Shown piece after piece: positions 53,503 through 61,972 of a DNA stretch of 64,000 bases. The translations under genes were made by a program, and so were the position numbers. The notes beneath the pieces are model-generated. The model saw only the letters and a list, made by a program, of their open reading frames with translations, was not told the origin of the DNA and searched no databases. How positions within the stretch are numbered: the first letter of the stretch is position 1; the number at the start of each line of letters is the position of its first letter. Source of the DNA: Candidatus Binatus sp. (GTDB lineage Bacteria; Desulfobacterota; Binatia; Binatales; Binataceae); NCBI RefSeq assembly GCF_030646925.1, contig NZ_JAUSKL010000038.1:21404-85403 (forward strand). Direction: 5' to 3'.

Positions 53503-54969
53503 GTGAATAGTCAGACGCCGGCGGAAATACTACTTCCGTATCAGCGGCGGTGGCTGGCGGACCAAAGCCAGGTCAAGGTGATCGAGAAGTCGCGGCGAAT
53601 CGGGCTCACGTGGACCGAGGCGGGCGAGCGCGCGCTGGGGGCGGCGACCGCGGGGCGGGCCGGGATGGATGGCTGGTATATCGGCTACAACAAGGACATG
53701 GCGCTCGAGTTTATCGAAGCGGCGGCGGGGTGGGCGCGCCGTTTCAACCAGGCGGGAAAGGAACTTGAAGAGATCGCGATCGAAGACGAGCGCGCGGATA
53801 TCCTGGCGTACCGGATTCGATTCGCGTCGGGGCACAAGATTGTGGCGCTGTCGTCGCGGCCGTCGAATCTGCGCGGCAAGTCGGGTTGCGCGGTGATCGA
53901 CGAGGCGGCCTTTCACGAGGACCTGCCGGGACTGCTGAAGGCCGCGCTGGCATTCACGATGTGGGGCGGACTGGTGCGGGTGATCTCTACTCACAACGGC
54001 GCCGACAGCGCTTTTAATGAACTAGTCAATGAGATTCGGGCGGGTAGAGTCCCATACTCACTTCATCGGACGACCTTCGACGATGCCTTGGCCGACGGAC
54101 TATACAAAAAGATTTGCCAGTATCGCGGAATAGAATGGACTGAGACGGGCGAACGCGAGTGGCGGCAGCAGATAATTGATTTTTACGGCGAGAATGCGGA
54201 CGAGGAATTGTTCTGCGTGCCGCGCGCGTCGTCGGGAACCTACCTTAGTTCGATATTGATCGAGGCGCGGATGCGCGACGGCGTGCCGGTGCTGCGCTAC
54301 GAGCCGCGGGCCGAGTTTGCGGCGCGGAGCGAGGCGGAAAGGCATTCGGAGATCGAGGCGTGGTGCGAGGAGAATCTGGCCGGCGTGCTGGCGGGGCTCG
54401 ATCCGTCGCTGGCGAGTTGCTTCGGCGAGGATTTCGGACGGTCGGGCGATATCACGGTGATCTGGCCTTTGCAGATCGGGAGCGACCTGATGCGGCGGAC
54501 GCCGTTTATCGTCGAGTTGCGCAACGTGCCGTTCCGGAACCAGGAGCAGATTCTGTTTTATATCGCGGACCGGCTGCCGCGGCTGATTGGCGGTGCGATG
54601 GATGCGCGCGGCAACGGGCAGTATCTGGCGGAGACGGCGGCGGATCGTTACGGCGCGCGAATCGCGCAGGTGATGCTGTCGGAGGCGTGGTATCGCGAGA
54701 ACATGCCGCGCTATAAGGCGGCGTTCGAGGACAACACGATCACGATTCCGAAGGACGCGGACGTGCTGTGGGACCATCGCGGGATAGTACTCGAGCGCGG
54801 CGTCGCGAAGATCGCGGAGCGGCGCGCGGGCAGGGACGGCAAGGGGCGGCATGGGGACAGCGCGATCGCGGGCGCGCTCGCATACTTTGCGTCGCGCGAG
54901 GGCGGAAGAGAGATCGCGTACACGCCGGTGGCGCGGGAGCGGTTCGCGAGGAGCGGGCGCGGGTACTGA
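53503..54969 (+). CDS. Mu gp28-like large terminase
   Basis: 488 residues from a GTG at 53503. Terminase ATPase motifs: deviant Walker A KSRRIGLTWTEAGE, adenine-region LLPYQRRWLADQSQ, Walker B CAVIDEAAFHED, coupling motif VRVISTHNG. The C-terminal nuclease domain has LDPSLASCFGEDFGRSGDIT and MDARGNGQYLAE acidic residues. It packages phage DNA. ORF is intact. A stretch around 54005-54140 uses AT-rich codons unlike the rest. Flanked on both sides by repeat blocks. Confidence 0.88.
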   Translation: MNSQTPAEILLPYQRRWLADQSQVKVIEKSRRIGLTWTEAGERALGAATAGRAGMDGWYIGYNKDMALEFIEAAAGWARRFNQAGKELEEIAIEDERADILAYRIRFASGHKIVALSSRPSNLRGKSGCAVIDEAAFHEDLPGLLKAALAFTMWGGLVRVISTHNGADSAFNELVNEIRAGRVPYSLHRTTFDDALADGLYKKICQYRGIEWTETGEREWRQQIIDFYGENADEELFCVPRASSGTYLSSILIEARMRDGVPVLRYEPRAEFAARSEAERHSEIEAWCEENLAGVLAGLDPSLASCFGEDFGRSGDITVIWPLQIGSDLMRRTPFIVELRNVPFRNQEQILFYIADRLPRLIGGAMDARGNGQYLAETAADRYGARIAQVMLSEAWYRENMPRYKAAFEDNTITIPKDADVLWDHRGIVLERGVAKIAERRAGRDGKGRHGDSAIAGALAYFASREGGREIAYTPVARERFARSGRGY

Positions 54970-55474
54970 GCTGGGAGAGGAGAGAAGAGATCCGAAACCT
55001 CACGAGGTTTCGGGCTTCCCGCGGCGAGGAAGATGCGGGCTACGCCCTGTTAGTAGAGGATTCTCGGACGGGAGCATCGTGAATGAAGCAGACGGTCTTG
55101 GTGTGAACAACTCGAGTGAGCGGCCCGTCTCCGTGTCATCCCGAGTGAGCCTTGCGACGAGGGAGGTGAGGGTGGCGGATCGCGAGACGGGGGAAGTTCC
55201 GGTTCCTCGCCGCGCCCAGAATGACGGAGGGAGAAGTAGCTATTGAGGTGATTGCACTAGCAGGCGATCCAGAACCCTCACCTACCCGCCGCGGAGGCGG
55301 CGGGCCTCCTCTCCCGTAAAATAACGGGCGAGGGAAAGATCGGGATTCCTCGCTGTGAAGAGGTCGCTCGGAATGACACGCAGGCGCCCGAGCGTGCAGG
55401 CGTAGTTAACGGTTGAAGTGACTTGGGTAATTGAGCGCAGGCCGAAGTTTATCGAGCAGAAGAGGAAGTGAGTA
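54970..55474 (+). repeat. Gap 4: palindromic repeat block between gp28-like and gp29-like genes
   Basis: No gene over 505 bp. Element A (54992-55013), element B (55032-55056), a 32-base phrase GTGTCATCCCGAGTGAGCC... (55133-55164) that returns identically at 60355, an 8-bp-stem palindrome CCCGCCGC/GCGGCGGG (55285-55304) and element D (55309-55333). The last ~40 bp has a good ribosome site (GAGGAAGTGAG) for the portal gene. Confidence 0.85.
54992..55013 (+). repeat. Element A hairpin, copy 4
   Basis: Perfect 9-bp stem CCGAAACCT / AGGTTTCGG, loop CACG, 22 nt after the terminase stop; polypurine spacer before, GCTTCCCGCGG after. The inner pair is T-A instead of C-G. Confidence 0.85.
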
Positions 55475-56824
55475 ATGAAGCTATACGATTCGTATGGACG
55501 CGAAGTGGATACCGGAAAGCTGCGCGCGGAGCAGGCGTCCGCGACCATGACCGGGGTGCGCAACAGCTTCGCCGCGATGCATCCGTCGGCCGGACTCACG
55601 CCCGATCGGCTTGCGCAGATCTTGCGGGAAGCCGAGGCGGGTGATCCGTATCGATACCTCGAACTCGCGGAGGAAATGGAGGAGAAGGACCTGCATTACC
55701 TGGCCGTGCTCGGGACCCGCAAGCAGGCGGTCGCGCAGCTCGATGTCACAGTCGCGGCGGTATCGGGTTCGGCGGAGGATCGGCGCGCGGCTGACCTGGT
55801 GCGCGAACTGCTGGTGGATGGGCCGGTGCCGCTGGAGAGCGCGTTGCTCGATATTCTCGACGCGATCGGCAAGGGCTTTTCGGCGACGGAAATAATCTGG
55901 GACACGAGCGGGCGGGAATGGGCGCCGCTTCATCTTAAGTGGCGGGACCCGCGCTGGTTCGAGTTCGACTGGGTCTCCGGAGAAGAGGTGCTGGTGCGCA
56001 CGCTGGGCGGCGAGCGGGAGGCGGAGGCGGGAGCGTCGCGCCCGCGTCATCTGGCGGCGCGCGGCGTCTTGGGGGCGAGCGCCGAAGAGAGGAGGGCGCA
56101 GCCGTTTACGGCGCCGCTCGCGCCGTACAAGTTCATAGTACATTTCAGCAAGGCGAAGGCTGGACTGCCTATACGAGGTGGAATAGCACGTGCGGCCGGG
56201 TGGGCATACCTATTCAAAAACTACGTACTCAAGGACTGGGTAACCTTCACTGAGATATTCGGACAACCACTTCGAATAGGCAAATATCATCCGGGCGCGA
56301 CCGAACAGGACCGGAACACACTACTCCGGGCGGTAGCCAATATCGGCACCGATGCGGCGGCGATAATTCCGGAATCGATGCAGATCGAGTTTACCGAAGC
56401 GCGCCAGAGCGGCAGCGCAGAACTGTATCAGAAATTCTGCGAGTACCTTGACGCGCAAGTGAGTAAAGCGGTGCTGGGGCAAACGCTCACGACTGAGATG
56501 ACGCACGCGGGCGGATCGAGGGCCGCCGCGGAGGTTCATCAGGCAGTGCGGGCGGATATCCTGAACGGCGATGCGCGGCGGATTTGCGCGACGCTGGCGC
56601 GCGACCTGGTGCGTCCGATCGTGGATTTGAATCTGGGACCGCATCGGAGATATCCGAAGATCAAACTGGGAATGGCGGAGCATGAGGATGTGAAGGCGTT
56701 GGTGGAGATCGTCGCGATGCTGGCGGATCGCGGGCTCAGGATCAGCCAGAAGGCGATGCTCGAGAAGTTGGGAATTGCGGAGGCGGGTGAGAATGAGGCG
56801 GTGCTCGGACGGGCAGGCGCATAG
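55475..56824 (+). CDS. Mu gp29-like portal protein (DUF935)
   Basis: 449 residues. DUF935 landmarks: LTPDRLAQILREAEAGDPYR, YLELAEEMEEKDLHYLAVLGTRKQ (split here), GFSATEIIWD, LKWRDPRWFEF, APYKFIVHFSKAK, RAAGWAYLFKNYVLKDW, FGQPLRIGKY and GQTLTTEMTHAGGSRAAAEVH. Mu gp29 is the portal through which DNA enters the head. In Mu the next genes (gp30, protease/scaffold, major head) should follow; instead a repeat block and ccm genes do. A low-bias codon patch spans about 56150-56300. Confidence 0.9.
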   Translation: MKLYDSYGREVDTGKLRAEQASATMTGVRNSFAAMHPSAGLTPDRLAQILREAEAGDPYRYLELAEEMEEKDLHYLAVLGTRKQAVAQLDVTVAAVSGSAEDRRAADLVRELLVDGPVPLESALLDILDAIGKGFSATEIIWDTSGREWAPLHLKWRDPRWFEFDWVSGEEVLVRTLGGEREAEAGASRPRHLAARGVLGASAEERRAQPFTAPLAPYKFIVHFSKAKAGLPIRGGIARAAGWAYLFKNYVLKDWVTFTEIFGQPLRIGKYHPGATEQDRNTLLRAVANIGTDAAAIIPESMQIEFTEARQSGSAELYQKFCEYLDAQVSKAVLGQTLTTEMTHAGGSRAAAEVHQAVRADILNGDARRICATLARDLVRPIVDLNLGPHRRYPKIKLGMAEHEDVKALVEIVAMLADRGLRISQKAMLEKLGIAEAGENEAVLGRAGA

Positions 56825-56858
56825 CGCGGGAAGGAAGAGAAGAAGAGGATCCAGACAT

Positions 56859-56881
56859 GCGAAACCCCTCACGGGTTTCGC
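56859..56881 (+). repeat. Element A hairpin, copy 5 (G-C variant)
   Basis: Perfect 9-bp stem GCGAAACCC / GGGTTTCGC, loop CTCAC, 34 nt after the portal stop. First pair G-C instead of C-G, a compensated change. Followed by GCTTCCTGGGG. Confidence 0.85.
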
Positions 56882-57412
56882 GCTTCCTGGGGTGACGCGA
56901 AGCCGACTTCGGGCCGCAGGGCCGAATCGCAATAAGAGAGGATGCGCGCTACGCGCTGCTAGTAAGGGATAGGAAGGAACGGAACTGAGCGGTTCGATTT
57001 GTCGTTGTGGCGCGGAAAAACGATGCGGGCTACGCCCTGTTAGTAAGGGGGGAAGGAGGAGGTGGAGAACGCGAGCGTCGTGGTGATGGTTGAACGCGGG
57101 GAGGAAGGATGCGGGCTACGCCCTGTTAGTAGGGAAGAAAGGAACCCGCGATGCGCTTGCCGAAAAGTTTGGTGTGTCATGCCGGGCGGCGGCGGCCTTC
57201 CTGGTACCTCGCCCGCTTGGTTGCGGGAGAGGTCGCCGAAGCGCGCCAGCGATGAGGCGGGTGAGGGTGCAGTCGGCGCGAGTAAAAGGTCCGGCATTCT
57301 TCGCCTGCGCAGCCTTGGGCTCACAATGACAAGGCGAAGAGGTCGATCGTTTCGTGTCAACCCGAGCGGAGGCTGCCGGAGTCGAAGGAACCCGATTCTC
57401 TGCTCGCGACGG

Positions 57413-57524
57413 CTGCACCCTCACCTACCTCTTTATCCTGGAGCGATTCGGCCCTGCGGCCCGAAGTCGGCTTCGCGTGCGTTCCGTGACTTCGGCCTCC
57501 TCTCCCGCAACCAAGCGGGCGAGG
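57413..57524 (+). repeat. 113-bp dispersed repeat, right copy
   Basis: Near-identical to 51082-51194 in the same orientation; contains reverse element C and element D. Confidence 0.85.
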
Positions 57525-57706
57525 TATAGGAAAGATCCGGGATTCTTCGGCTCTGCAGACTCCGCCTCAGAATGACAAAAAGTAGAGTCGCGCGTTAAGC
57601 AAGTGATCATTCTAGCGACGGAGTTTTCGCGCATCGCGTCGCAATTGATCAGCAGGTCGGGGGCCCACTACACAAGGCGGGCGGCGTCGGATAAGAATGG
57701 GGCATC

Positions 57707-58150
57707 ATGCGGGTGAGGGCGCGATTTTTTGTCGGCGCGGCGATTATCGTGGTCGCGATCGGGTACCTGATCGTGAGCGCAATTCGCACGACGTCGGAAT
57801 ATTATCTCACGGTGAATGAGGCGATCGCGCGCAAGGCGGAGCTTGGCGATCAGCGGGTCAGGATCGCGGGGCGGGTGAAGGCGGGCACGATCAGTTGGGA
57901 GCCGGCGACGCTGACGCTGAAATTCGAGATGGCGCAGATTCCGGATGCGCCGGCGGGTGCGATCACGCCGGTCGCGGCGAGCCCTGCGTCGGAGCTGCGG
58001 GTGATCGCGGCGGGCGAGCCGAAGCCGGACATGCTCGCGGCGGGGCGCGACGTGATCGTGGAGGGGACGCTCGGCGCGGGCGGGAACGTCATCGCGACGC
58101 AGGTGCTGACGAGCTGCCCTTCCAAGTACAAGCCGAAGCAAGCGGAGTAG
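57707..58150 (+). CDS. ccmE: Cytochrome c maturation heme chaperone CcmE (CXXXY type)
   Basis: 147 residues: N-terminal anchor (FFVGAAIIVVAIGYLIVSAI), OB-fold body (RVRIAGRVKAGTISWEPATL, VIVEGTLGAGGNVIATQVLT). It ends TSCPSKYKPK. In most bacteria the heme-binding residue is His in an HxxxY motif; here the motif is CPSKY, the CXXXY class known from Desulfovibrio and some archaea, where Cys replaces His. CcmE takes heme from CcmABC and passes it to CcmF. It is the first gene of the ccm group and abuts ccmF (15 bp). Confidence 0.92.
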   Translation: MRVRARFFVGAAIIVVAIGYLIVSAIRTTSEYYLTVNEAIARKAELGDQRVRIAGRVKAGTISWEPATLTLKFEMAQIPDAPAGAITPVAASPASELRVIAAGEPKPDMLAAGRDVIVEGTLGAGGNVIATQVLTSCPSKYKPKQAE

Positions 58151-58165
58151 CGGCGGGTTTTTTCG

Positions 58166-60184
58166 ATGCCTGACCTTGGCAAACTGGCGCTCGGGATCGC
58201 GCTGCTGCTCGCGGTGTATTCGATCGGCGCGAATATTTATGGCGCGCGGCGCGGCGCGCCGGATTTCGTCGTGAGTGCGCGGCATGCGGTTTGGGCGATG
58301 TGCGCGATGGTGACGATCGCGGTCGTCGCGCTGTGGATGGCGCTGCTCAGGAGCGATTTTTCGCTCGAGTACGTCGCGGCGTATTCGAGCACGACGCTGC
58401 CGGCGCTTTACAAGATTACGTCGCTGTGGGGTGGGCAGCAGGGCTCGCTGCTGTTCTGGACGTGGCTGCTCGCGATTTTCACGTCGATCGCGGCGCTGCA
58501 GAATCGGCGGCGGAATCCCGAGATCGCGCCGTACGCGCTGGCGGTGATGGCGGGCGTCGCGGTGTTTTTCCTGGGCATGCTGAACTTCGTCACGCGGCCG
58601 TTCGATTTGCTCGCGGCGATCCCGGCGGAAGGGAGCGATCTGAATCCGCTGCTGCAGAACTACTGGATGGCGATTCATCCGCCGTCGCTCTATATCGGCT
58701 ACGTGAGCTCGACGGTGCCGTTTGCGTTCGGCGCGGCGGCGCTGATCACCGGCAAGCTCGACGACGCGTGGATCCGCACGACGCGCAGGTGGGCGATCGT
58801 TTCGTGGTTCTTCCTGACGCTCGGCAACCTGTTCGGCGCGCGGTGGGCCTACGAGGTGCTCGGCTGGGGCGGCTACTGGGCGTGGGATCCGGTCGAGAAT
58901 GCGGCCTTCATGCCGTGGCTGGTGATGACCGCGTATCTTCATTCGGTGATGATCCAGGAGCGCAAGGACATGCTGAAGGTGTGGAACCTTGCGCTGATTG
59001 GTCTGGTCTTTGGACTGACGCTGTTCGGCACGTTTATCACGCGCAGCGGCGTGATTTCGTCGGTTCATTCGTTCACCCAGTCGGGGCTCGGGCCGTACTT
59101 CCTGACGTTCCTGATAATCGTCGTGCTGAGTTACACGGCGCTGCTGATTTATCGCTCGCGCGAGCTGCGCAGTCCGGCGGAGTTCGAATCGTATCTGTCG
59201 CGTGAGGCGGCGTTCCTCTTCAACAACCTGGTGCTGGTGGGAATCGCGTTCGCGGTTTTCTGGGGCACGATTTTTCCGGTGATTTCGGAAGCGGTGCGCG
59301 GCGTGAAGATCACGGTCGGGCCGCCGTTCTTCAATCGCGTGAACGGGCCGCTCGCGCTCGCGCTGGTGTTCCTGATGGGAGTGGGGCCGCTGATCGCGTG
59401 GCGGCGCACGACGCTCGATAATTTGATCCGGAGTTTCGCGGCGCCGGCGACAATCGGAATCGCGACGGGGATAATCGCGGCAGGGGCGGGGATTCGCGCG
59501 TGGTACGTGCTGACGGCGTTCTCGCTGGCGGCATTCGGGCTGGGCACGGTGATCGTCGAGTTCCGGCGCGGAGTCGGCGCGCGGCGTCATATGCTGTCGG
59601 AGCCGCGGGCGAAGGCGCTGATGAACCTGGTCGCGAAGAACAATCGGCGCTACGGCGGCTACCTGATCCACGTCGGCGTGATCGTCGCGTTCGTGGGAAT
59701 CGTGGGGTCGTCGTTTTTCAGAACTGAAGTAAAAAAGAGCGTGCGCGAGGGGCAGAGCTTTACGATCGGATCGTACACGCTGCGATATCTGGGGCTTAAG
59801 CAAACCGAGACGGCTCATCTGGAGTCGGCGACCGCGCGAATCCAGGTGCTGCGCGCCGATGGGCGGGAAGTCGCGACGATGGCGCCGGCCAAGCTGTTCT
59901 ACAAGCGGCCGCAGCAGCCCGCGACGATCGTCGCAATCAGGTCCACGCCGCTCAGCGATTTGTATATCGTGCTGGCGGGCGTCGATGAGACCGGCGCGAG
60001 TGCGACGTTCGAAGTATTTCTGACGCCGCTGGTGTTCTGGCTGTGGGCGGGCGGCTTGCTGATGGTGATCGGCACGGTGGTCGTGATGTGGCCGAACGTG
60101 CGGGAGCGCGCGGCGATCGCGGAGGCGCTCAGCGGAGTGGCGGCGCGAGAGAATGCGGGCGAGGCAGCATCAGGAGGGGAGTAG
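58166..60184 (+). CDS. ccmF: Heme lyase subunit CcmF
   Basis: 672 residues with about 14-15 helices. WWD-domain block GWGGYWAWDPVENAAFMPWL, preceding NYWMAIHPPSLYIGYV with His, and LFGTFITRSGVISSVHSFTQ with later conserved His are present; the C-terminal periplasmic domain starts near FRTEVKKSVREGQSFTIGSY. CcmF attaches heme to apocytochrome c together with CcmH/CcmI. The gene is intact. It is followed by repeat block 6 before ccmH, which breaks the usual close packing. Confidence 0.95.
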   Translation: MPDLGKLALGIALLLAVYSIGANIYGARRGAPDFVVSARHAVWAMCAMVTIAVVALWMALLRSDFSLEYVAAYSSTTLPALYKITSLWGGQQGSLLFWTWLLAIFTSIAALQNRRRNPEIAPYALAVMAGVAVFFLGMLNFVTRPFDLLAAIPAEGSDLNPLLQNYWMAIHPPSLYIGYVSSTVPFAFGAAALITGKLDDAWIRTTRRWAIVSWFFLTLGNLFGARWAYEVLGWGGYWAWDPVENAAFMPWLVMTAYLHSVMIQERKDMLKVWNLALIGLVFGLTLFGTFITRSGVISSVHSFTQSGLGPYFLTFLIIVVLSYTALLIYRSRELRSPAEFESYLSREAAFLFNNLVLVGIAFAVFWGTIFPVISEAVRGVKITVGPPFFNRVNGPLALALVFLMGVGPLIAWRRTTLDNLIRSFAAPATIGIATGIIAAGAGIRAWYVLTAFSLAAFGLGTVIVEFRRGVGARRHMLSEPRAKALMNLVAKNNRRYGGYLIHVGVIVAFVGIVGSSFFRTEVKKSVREGQSFTIGSYTLRYLGLKQTETAHLESATARIQVLRADGREVATMAPAKLFYKRPQQPATIVAIRSTPLSDLYIVLAGVDETGASATFEVFLTPLVFWLWAGGLLMVIGTVVVMWPNVRERAAIAEALSGVAARENAGEAASGGE

Positions 60185-60937
60185 GATCAGGAGTTCGAAA
60201 CCTCACGAGGTTTCGAGCTTCCCGTAGCGATTAAGATGCGCGCTTCGCGCTGTTAGAAAGTAACTGGGTCAAGGTCACGCACTTCCGGTTGTAAACAGGT
60301 GGGAAAGAAAGCTGCGCGCTTCGCGCTGTTAGTAGCGATGGGCGGGACCGCTCCGTGTCATCCCGAGTGAGCCTTGCGACGAGGGAACCCGGAGGCCGAG
60401 AAAAGATGCGCGCTAGGCGCTGTTAGTAGTAGGTCGTTAATTCGGACATAGCGCCCCCTCCGTCATCTTGAGCGAAGGCTGCCGGAGTCGAAGGATCTCG
60501 ATCGAGCATCGCGAAAACTTCGACCGGCCTGAGCGAACCCAAAATGAAGGCCGCGTCCAGTGAAAATTGCTTTGTCATCGACGATGCACTTTTTGTCATT
60601 CTGAGCGAAGCGAAGAATCCCGGATCCGTTTTCCGGCTTCTGTGGGCGCGCCGACTGCACCCTCACCCGCCTTGTGGCTACGCGCCTCGGCGACCCTTCG
60701 ACTTCGCTCAGGGCAGGCTCTCTCCCGCAACAAAGCGGGCGAGGTATTAAGAGGCCGCGTCGCTCAGGATGATCTAAGTAACGGGCGAGGTATAAGATGG
60801 CTCCGGCCGGCGTTTTCTTGTGGCACAGGCTTTAGCCTGTGGAGCTTCCGGCAAAGGCGTGGGAAGATTTGCTCAGGCTGAGCGAACACATTACTGAACG
60901 AAACACATTACTGAACGAGACACACTGTCCGGTCGAA
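60185..60937 (+). repeat. Gap 6: palindromic repeat block between ccmF and ccmH
   Basis: No gene over 753 bp. Element A (60195-60216), element B copies at 60235, 60311 and 60405 (all GCGC type, one with loop TAG), the 32-base phrase (60355-60386) shared with gap 4, and element D (60716-60744). Other phrases (TCATTCTGAGCGAAGCGAAG, CTTCGACTTCGCTCAGGGC) are common bacterial intergenic repeat words. A short tandem GAACACATTACTGAACGAAA pattern (60882-60920) precedes ccmH. Confidence 0.85.
60195..60216 (+). repeat. Element A hairpin, copy 6 (T-A variant)
   Basis: Perfect 9-bp stem TCGAAACCT / AGGTTTCGA, loop CACG, 10 nt after the ccmF stop. First pair T-A where others have C-G or G-C. Followed by GCTTCCCGTAG. 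Confidence 0.85.
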
Positions 60938-61429
60938 ATGACGCTTAGATTTTTCATAGCGATCGGATTCGTCGTCGCGACGATCGTTGGAAGCGGTGGG
61001 GCGCGTCAGGCGATCGCGGCGGAGAGGCCGACGCAGGCGCAGGTATCGGAGTCGCTGACGTGCCAGTGCGGATGCGGGCTGACGGTCGCCAACTGCAACA
61101 TGCCGACCTGCAGTTTTGCGGCGCCGATTCGGGCCGAGATCGATCAGATGATCGGCAGCGGCATGAGCGGGGCGCAGATCGTTGCGTTCTATCGGCACAA
61201 GTTCGGCGAGAAAGTTTTGTCGGCGCCGACCGCCGAAGGATTCAATCTGCTGGCGTGGACGATGCCGTTCCTTGCGATCGTGATCGGCGGCGGATTGATC
61301 GTGCTGGCGTTCGGGCGCTGGCGCTCGGCGGCGGGTGAATCGGCGCCTGCGACGCCTGCGGGAATCGCGATCGGATTCGATCCGGCGCTCAGAAGACGGC
61401 TCGAGGACGACCTGAAGGAGAATAGCTGA
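60938..61429 (+). CDS. ccmH: CcmH-family cytochrome c maturation protein
   Basis: About 163 residues from the ATG at 60938; a longer frame from 60839 runs through repeat DNA. Signal peptide (FFIAIGFVVATIVGSGGARQ), then VSESLTCQCGCGLTVANCNM and PTCSF, a CxCGCG form of the CcmH redox motif (classical LRCxxC), helices with MIGSGMSGAQIVAFYRHKFG, and a C-terminal membrane helix (LAIVIGGGLIVLAFGRW). CcmH reduces the apocytochrome heme-binding cysteines. The Cys-rich variant occurs in several deltaproteobacterial and other lineages. Followed by the CcmI-like gene after 4 bp. Confidence 0.87.
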   Translation: MTLRFFIAIGFVVATIVGSGGARQAIAAERPTQAQVSESLTCQCGCGLTVANCNMPTCSFAAPIRAEIDQMIGSGMSGAQIVAFYRHKFGEKVLSAPTAEGFNLLAWTMPFLAIVIGGGLIVLAFGRWRSAAGESAPATPAGIAIGFDPALRRRLEDDLKENS

Positions 61430-61433
61430 GGCC

Positions 61434-61967
61434 GTGTTTATCGCCGCGGCGATATTGATAATCGCGGGGGTCGCGCTGTTCGTGGCGGCGCCGCTCGGAA
61501 TCGGCTTGATTGCGCCGCGCGACAAATCGGCGGCTGAGGTCGAGCTGAATCGGCATGAGCATCAGCGCGCGCTGGCGGTGCAGGGACTTCGCGAGCTCGA
61601 GTTCGATCGCGAAATGGGTAAGCTGTCGGACGCGGACTATCGCTCGATGCATCAAGAGCTCGAGAATCGCGCGCTGACGGCGATGACGGCGATCGAAAAG
61701 ATTCGGCATAAGTCGCGCGACGATGCGCAGAAAAAGCAGGCCGTATCGCGACCGACGTCCACGCCGGTGCGGGTCGTGATGGCTTCGACGCGGCGCGACG
61801 CGCCGACGATATTCACGCCGCGCGCGGAGCCGTCGCTAACGACCAGCGCGCGGCGGATTCGATTTTGCCCGCAATGCGGCACGCGCGCCGCGACCGACGC
61901 GAACTTCTGCGCCGAGTGCGGCGTGGCGCTGAAATCATCGGCGCGCGCAACCAACTGGAACGAGTAG
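61434..61967 (+). CDS. CcmI-like protein with C-terminal zinc ribbon
   Basis: 177 residues, GTG start. N-terminal helix (AAAILIIAGVALFVAAPLGIG) and a conserved CcmI-type amphipathic segment (RALAVQGLRELEFDREMGKLSDADYRSMHQ, given here in two parts). Then, instead of TPR repeats, a basic Thr/Pro linker leads to a zinc ribbon FCPQCGTRAATDANFCAECG. In System I CcmI presents apocytochrome to the lyase through TPRs. The ribbon here would lie on the side opposite the periplasm only if the topology differs; role is unknown. Confidence 0.75.
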   Translation: MFIAAAILIIAGVALFVAAPLGIGLIAPRDKSAAEVELNRHEHQRALAVQGLRELEFDREMGKLSDADYRSMHQELENRALTAMTAIEKIRHKSRDDAQKKQAVSRPTSTPVRVVMASTRRDAPTIFTPRAEPSLTTSARRIRFCPQCGTRAATDANFCAECGVALKSSARATNWNE

Positions 61968-61972
61968 CGGCG

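Larger units (their letters stand above)
56825..57706 (+). repeat. Gap 5: palindromic repeat block between portal and ccmE
   Basis: No gene over 882 bp. Element A (56859-56881), element C (56897-56930), element B copies at 56941 (GCGC type), 57022 and 57108, element D (57207-57232 and 57500-57524), and reverse element C (57443-57476). 57022-57133 repeats the 50778-50893 unit; 57413-57524 repeats 51082-51194. Phrases such as TCAACCCGAGCGGAGGCTGC are from the same patchwork. Confidence 0.85.

Noticed and set aside
43409..57706. Complete active Mu-like prophage
   Set aside because: No transposase A/B, protease, capsid or tail genes and no recognisable Mu ends in the window.
57668..59818. 716-codon open frame on the minus strand opposite ccmE/ccmF
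   Set aside because: Arg/Asp/His-rich low-complexity translation, a shadow of the ccm genes.
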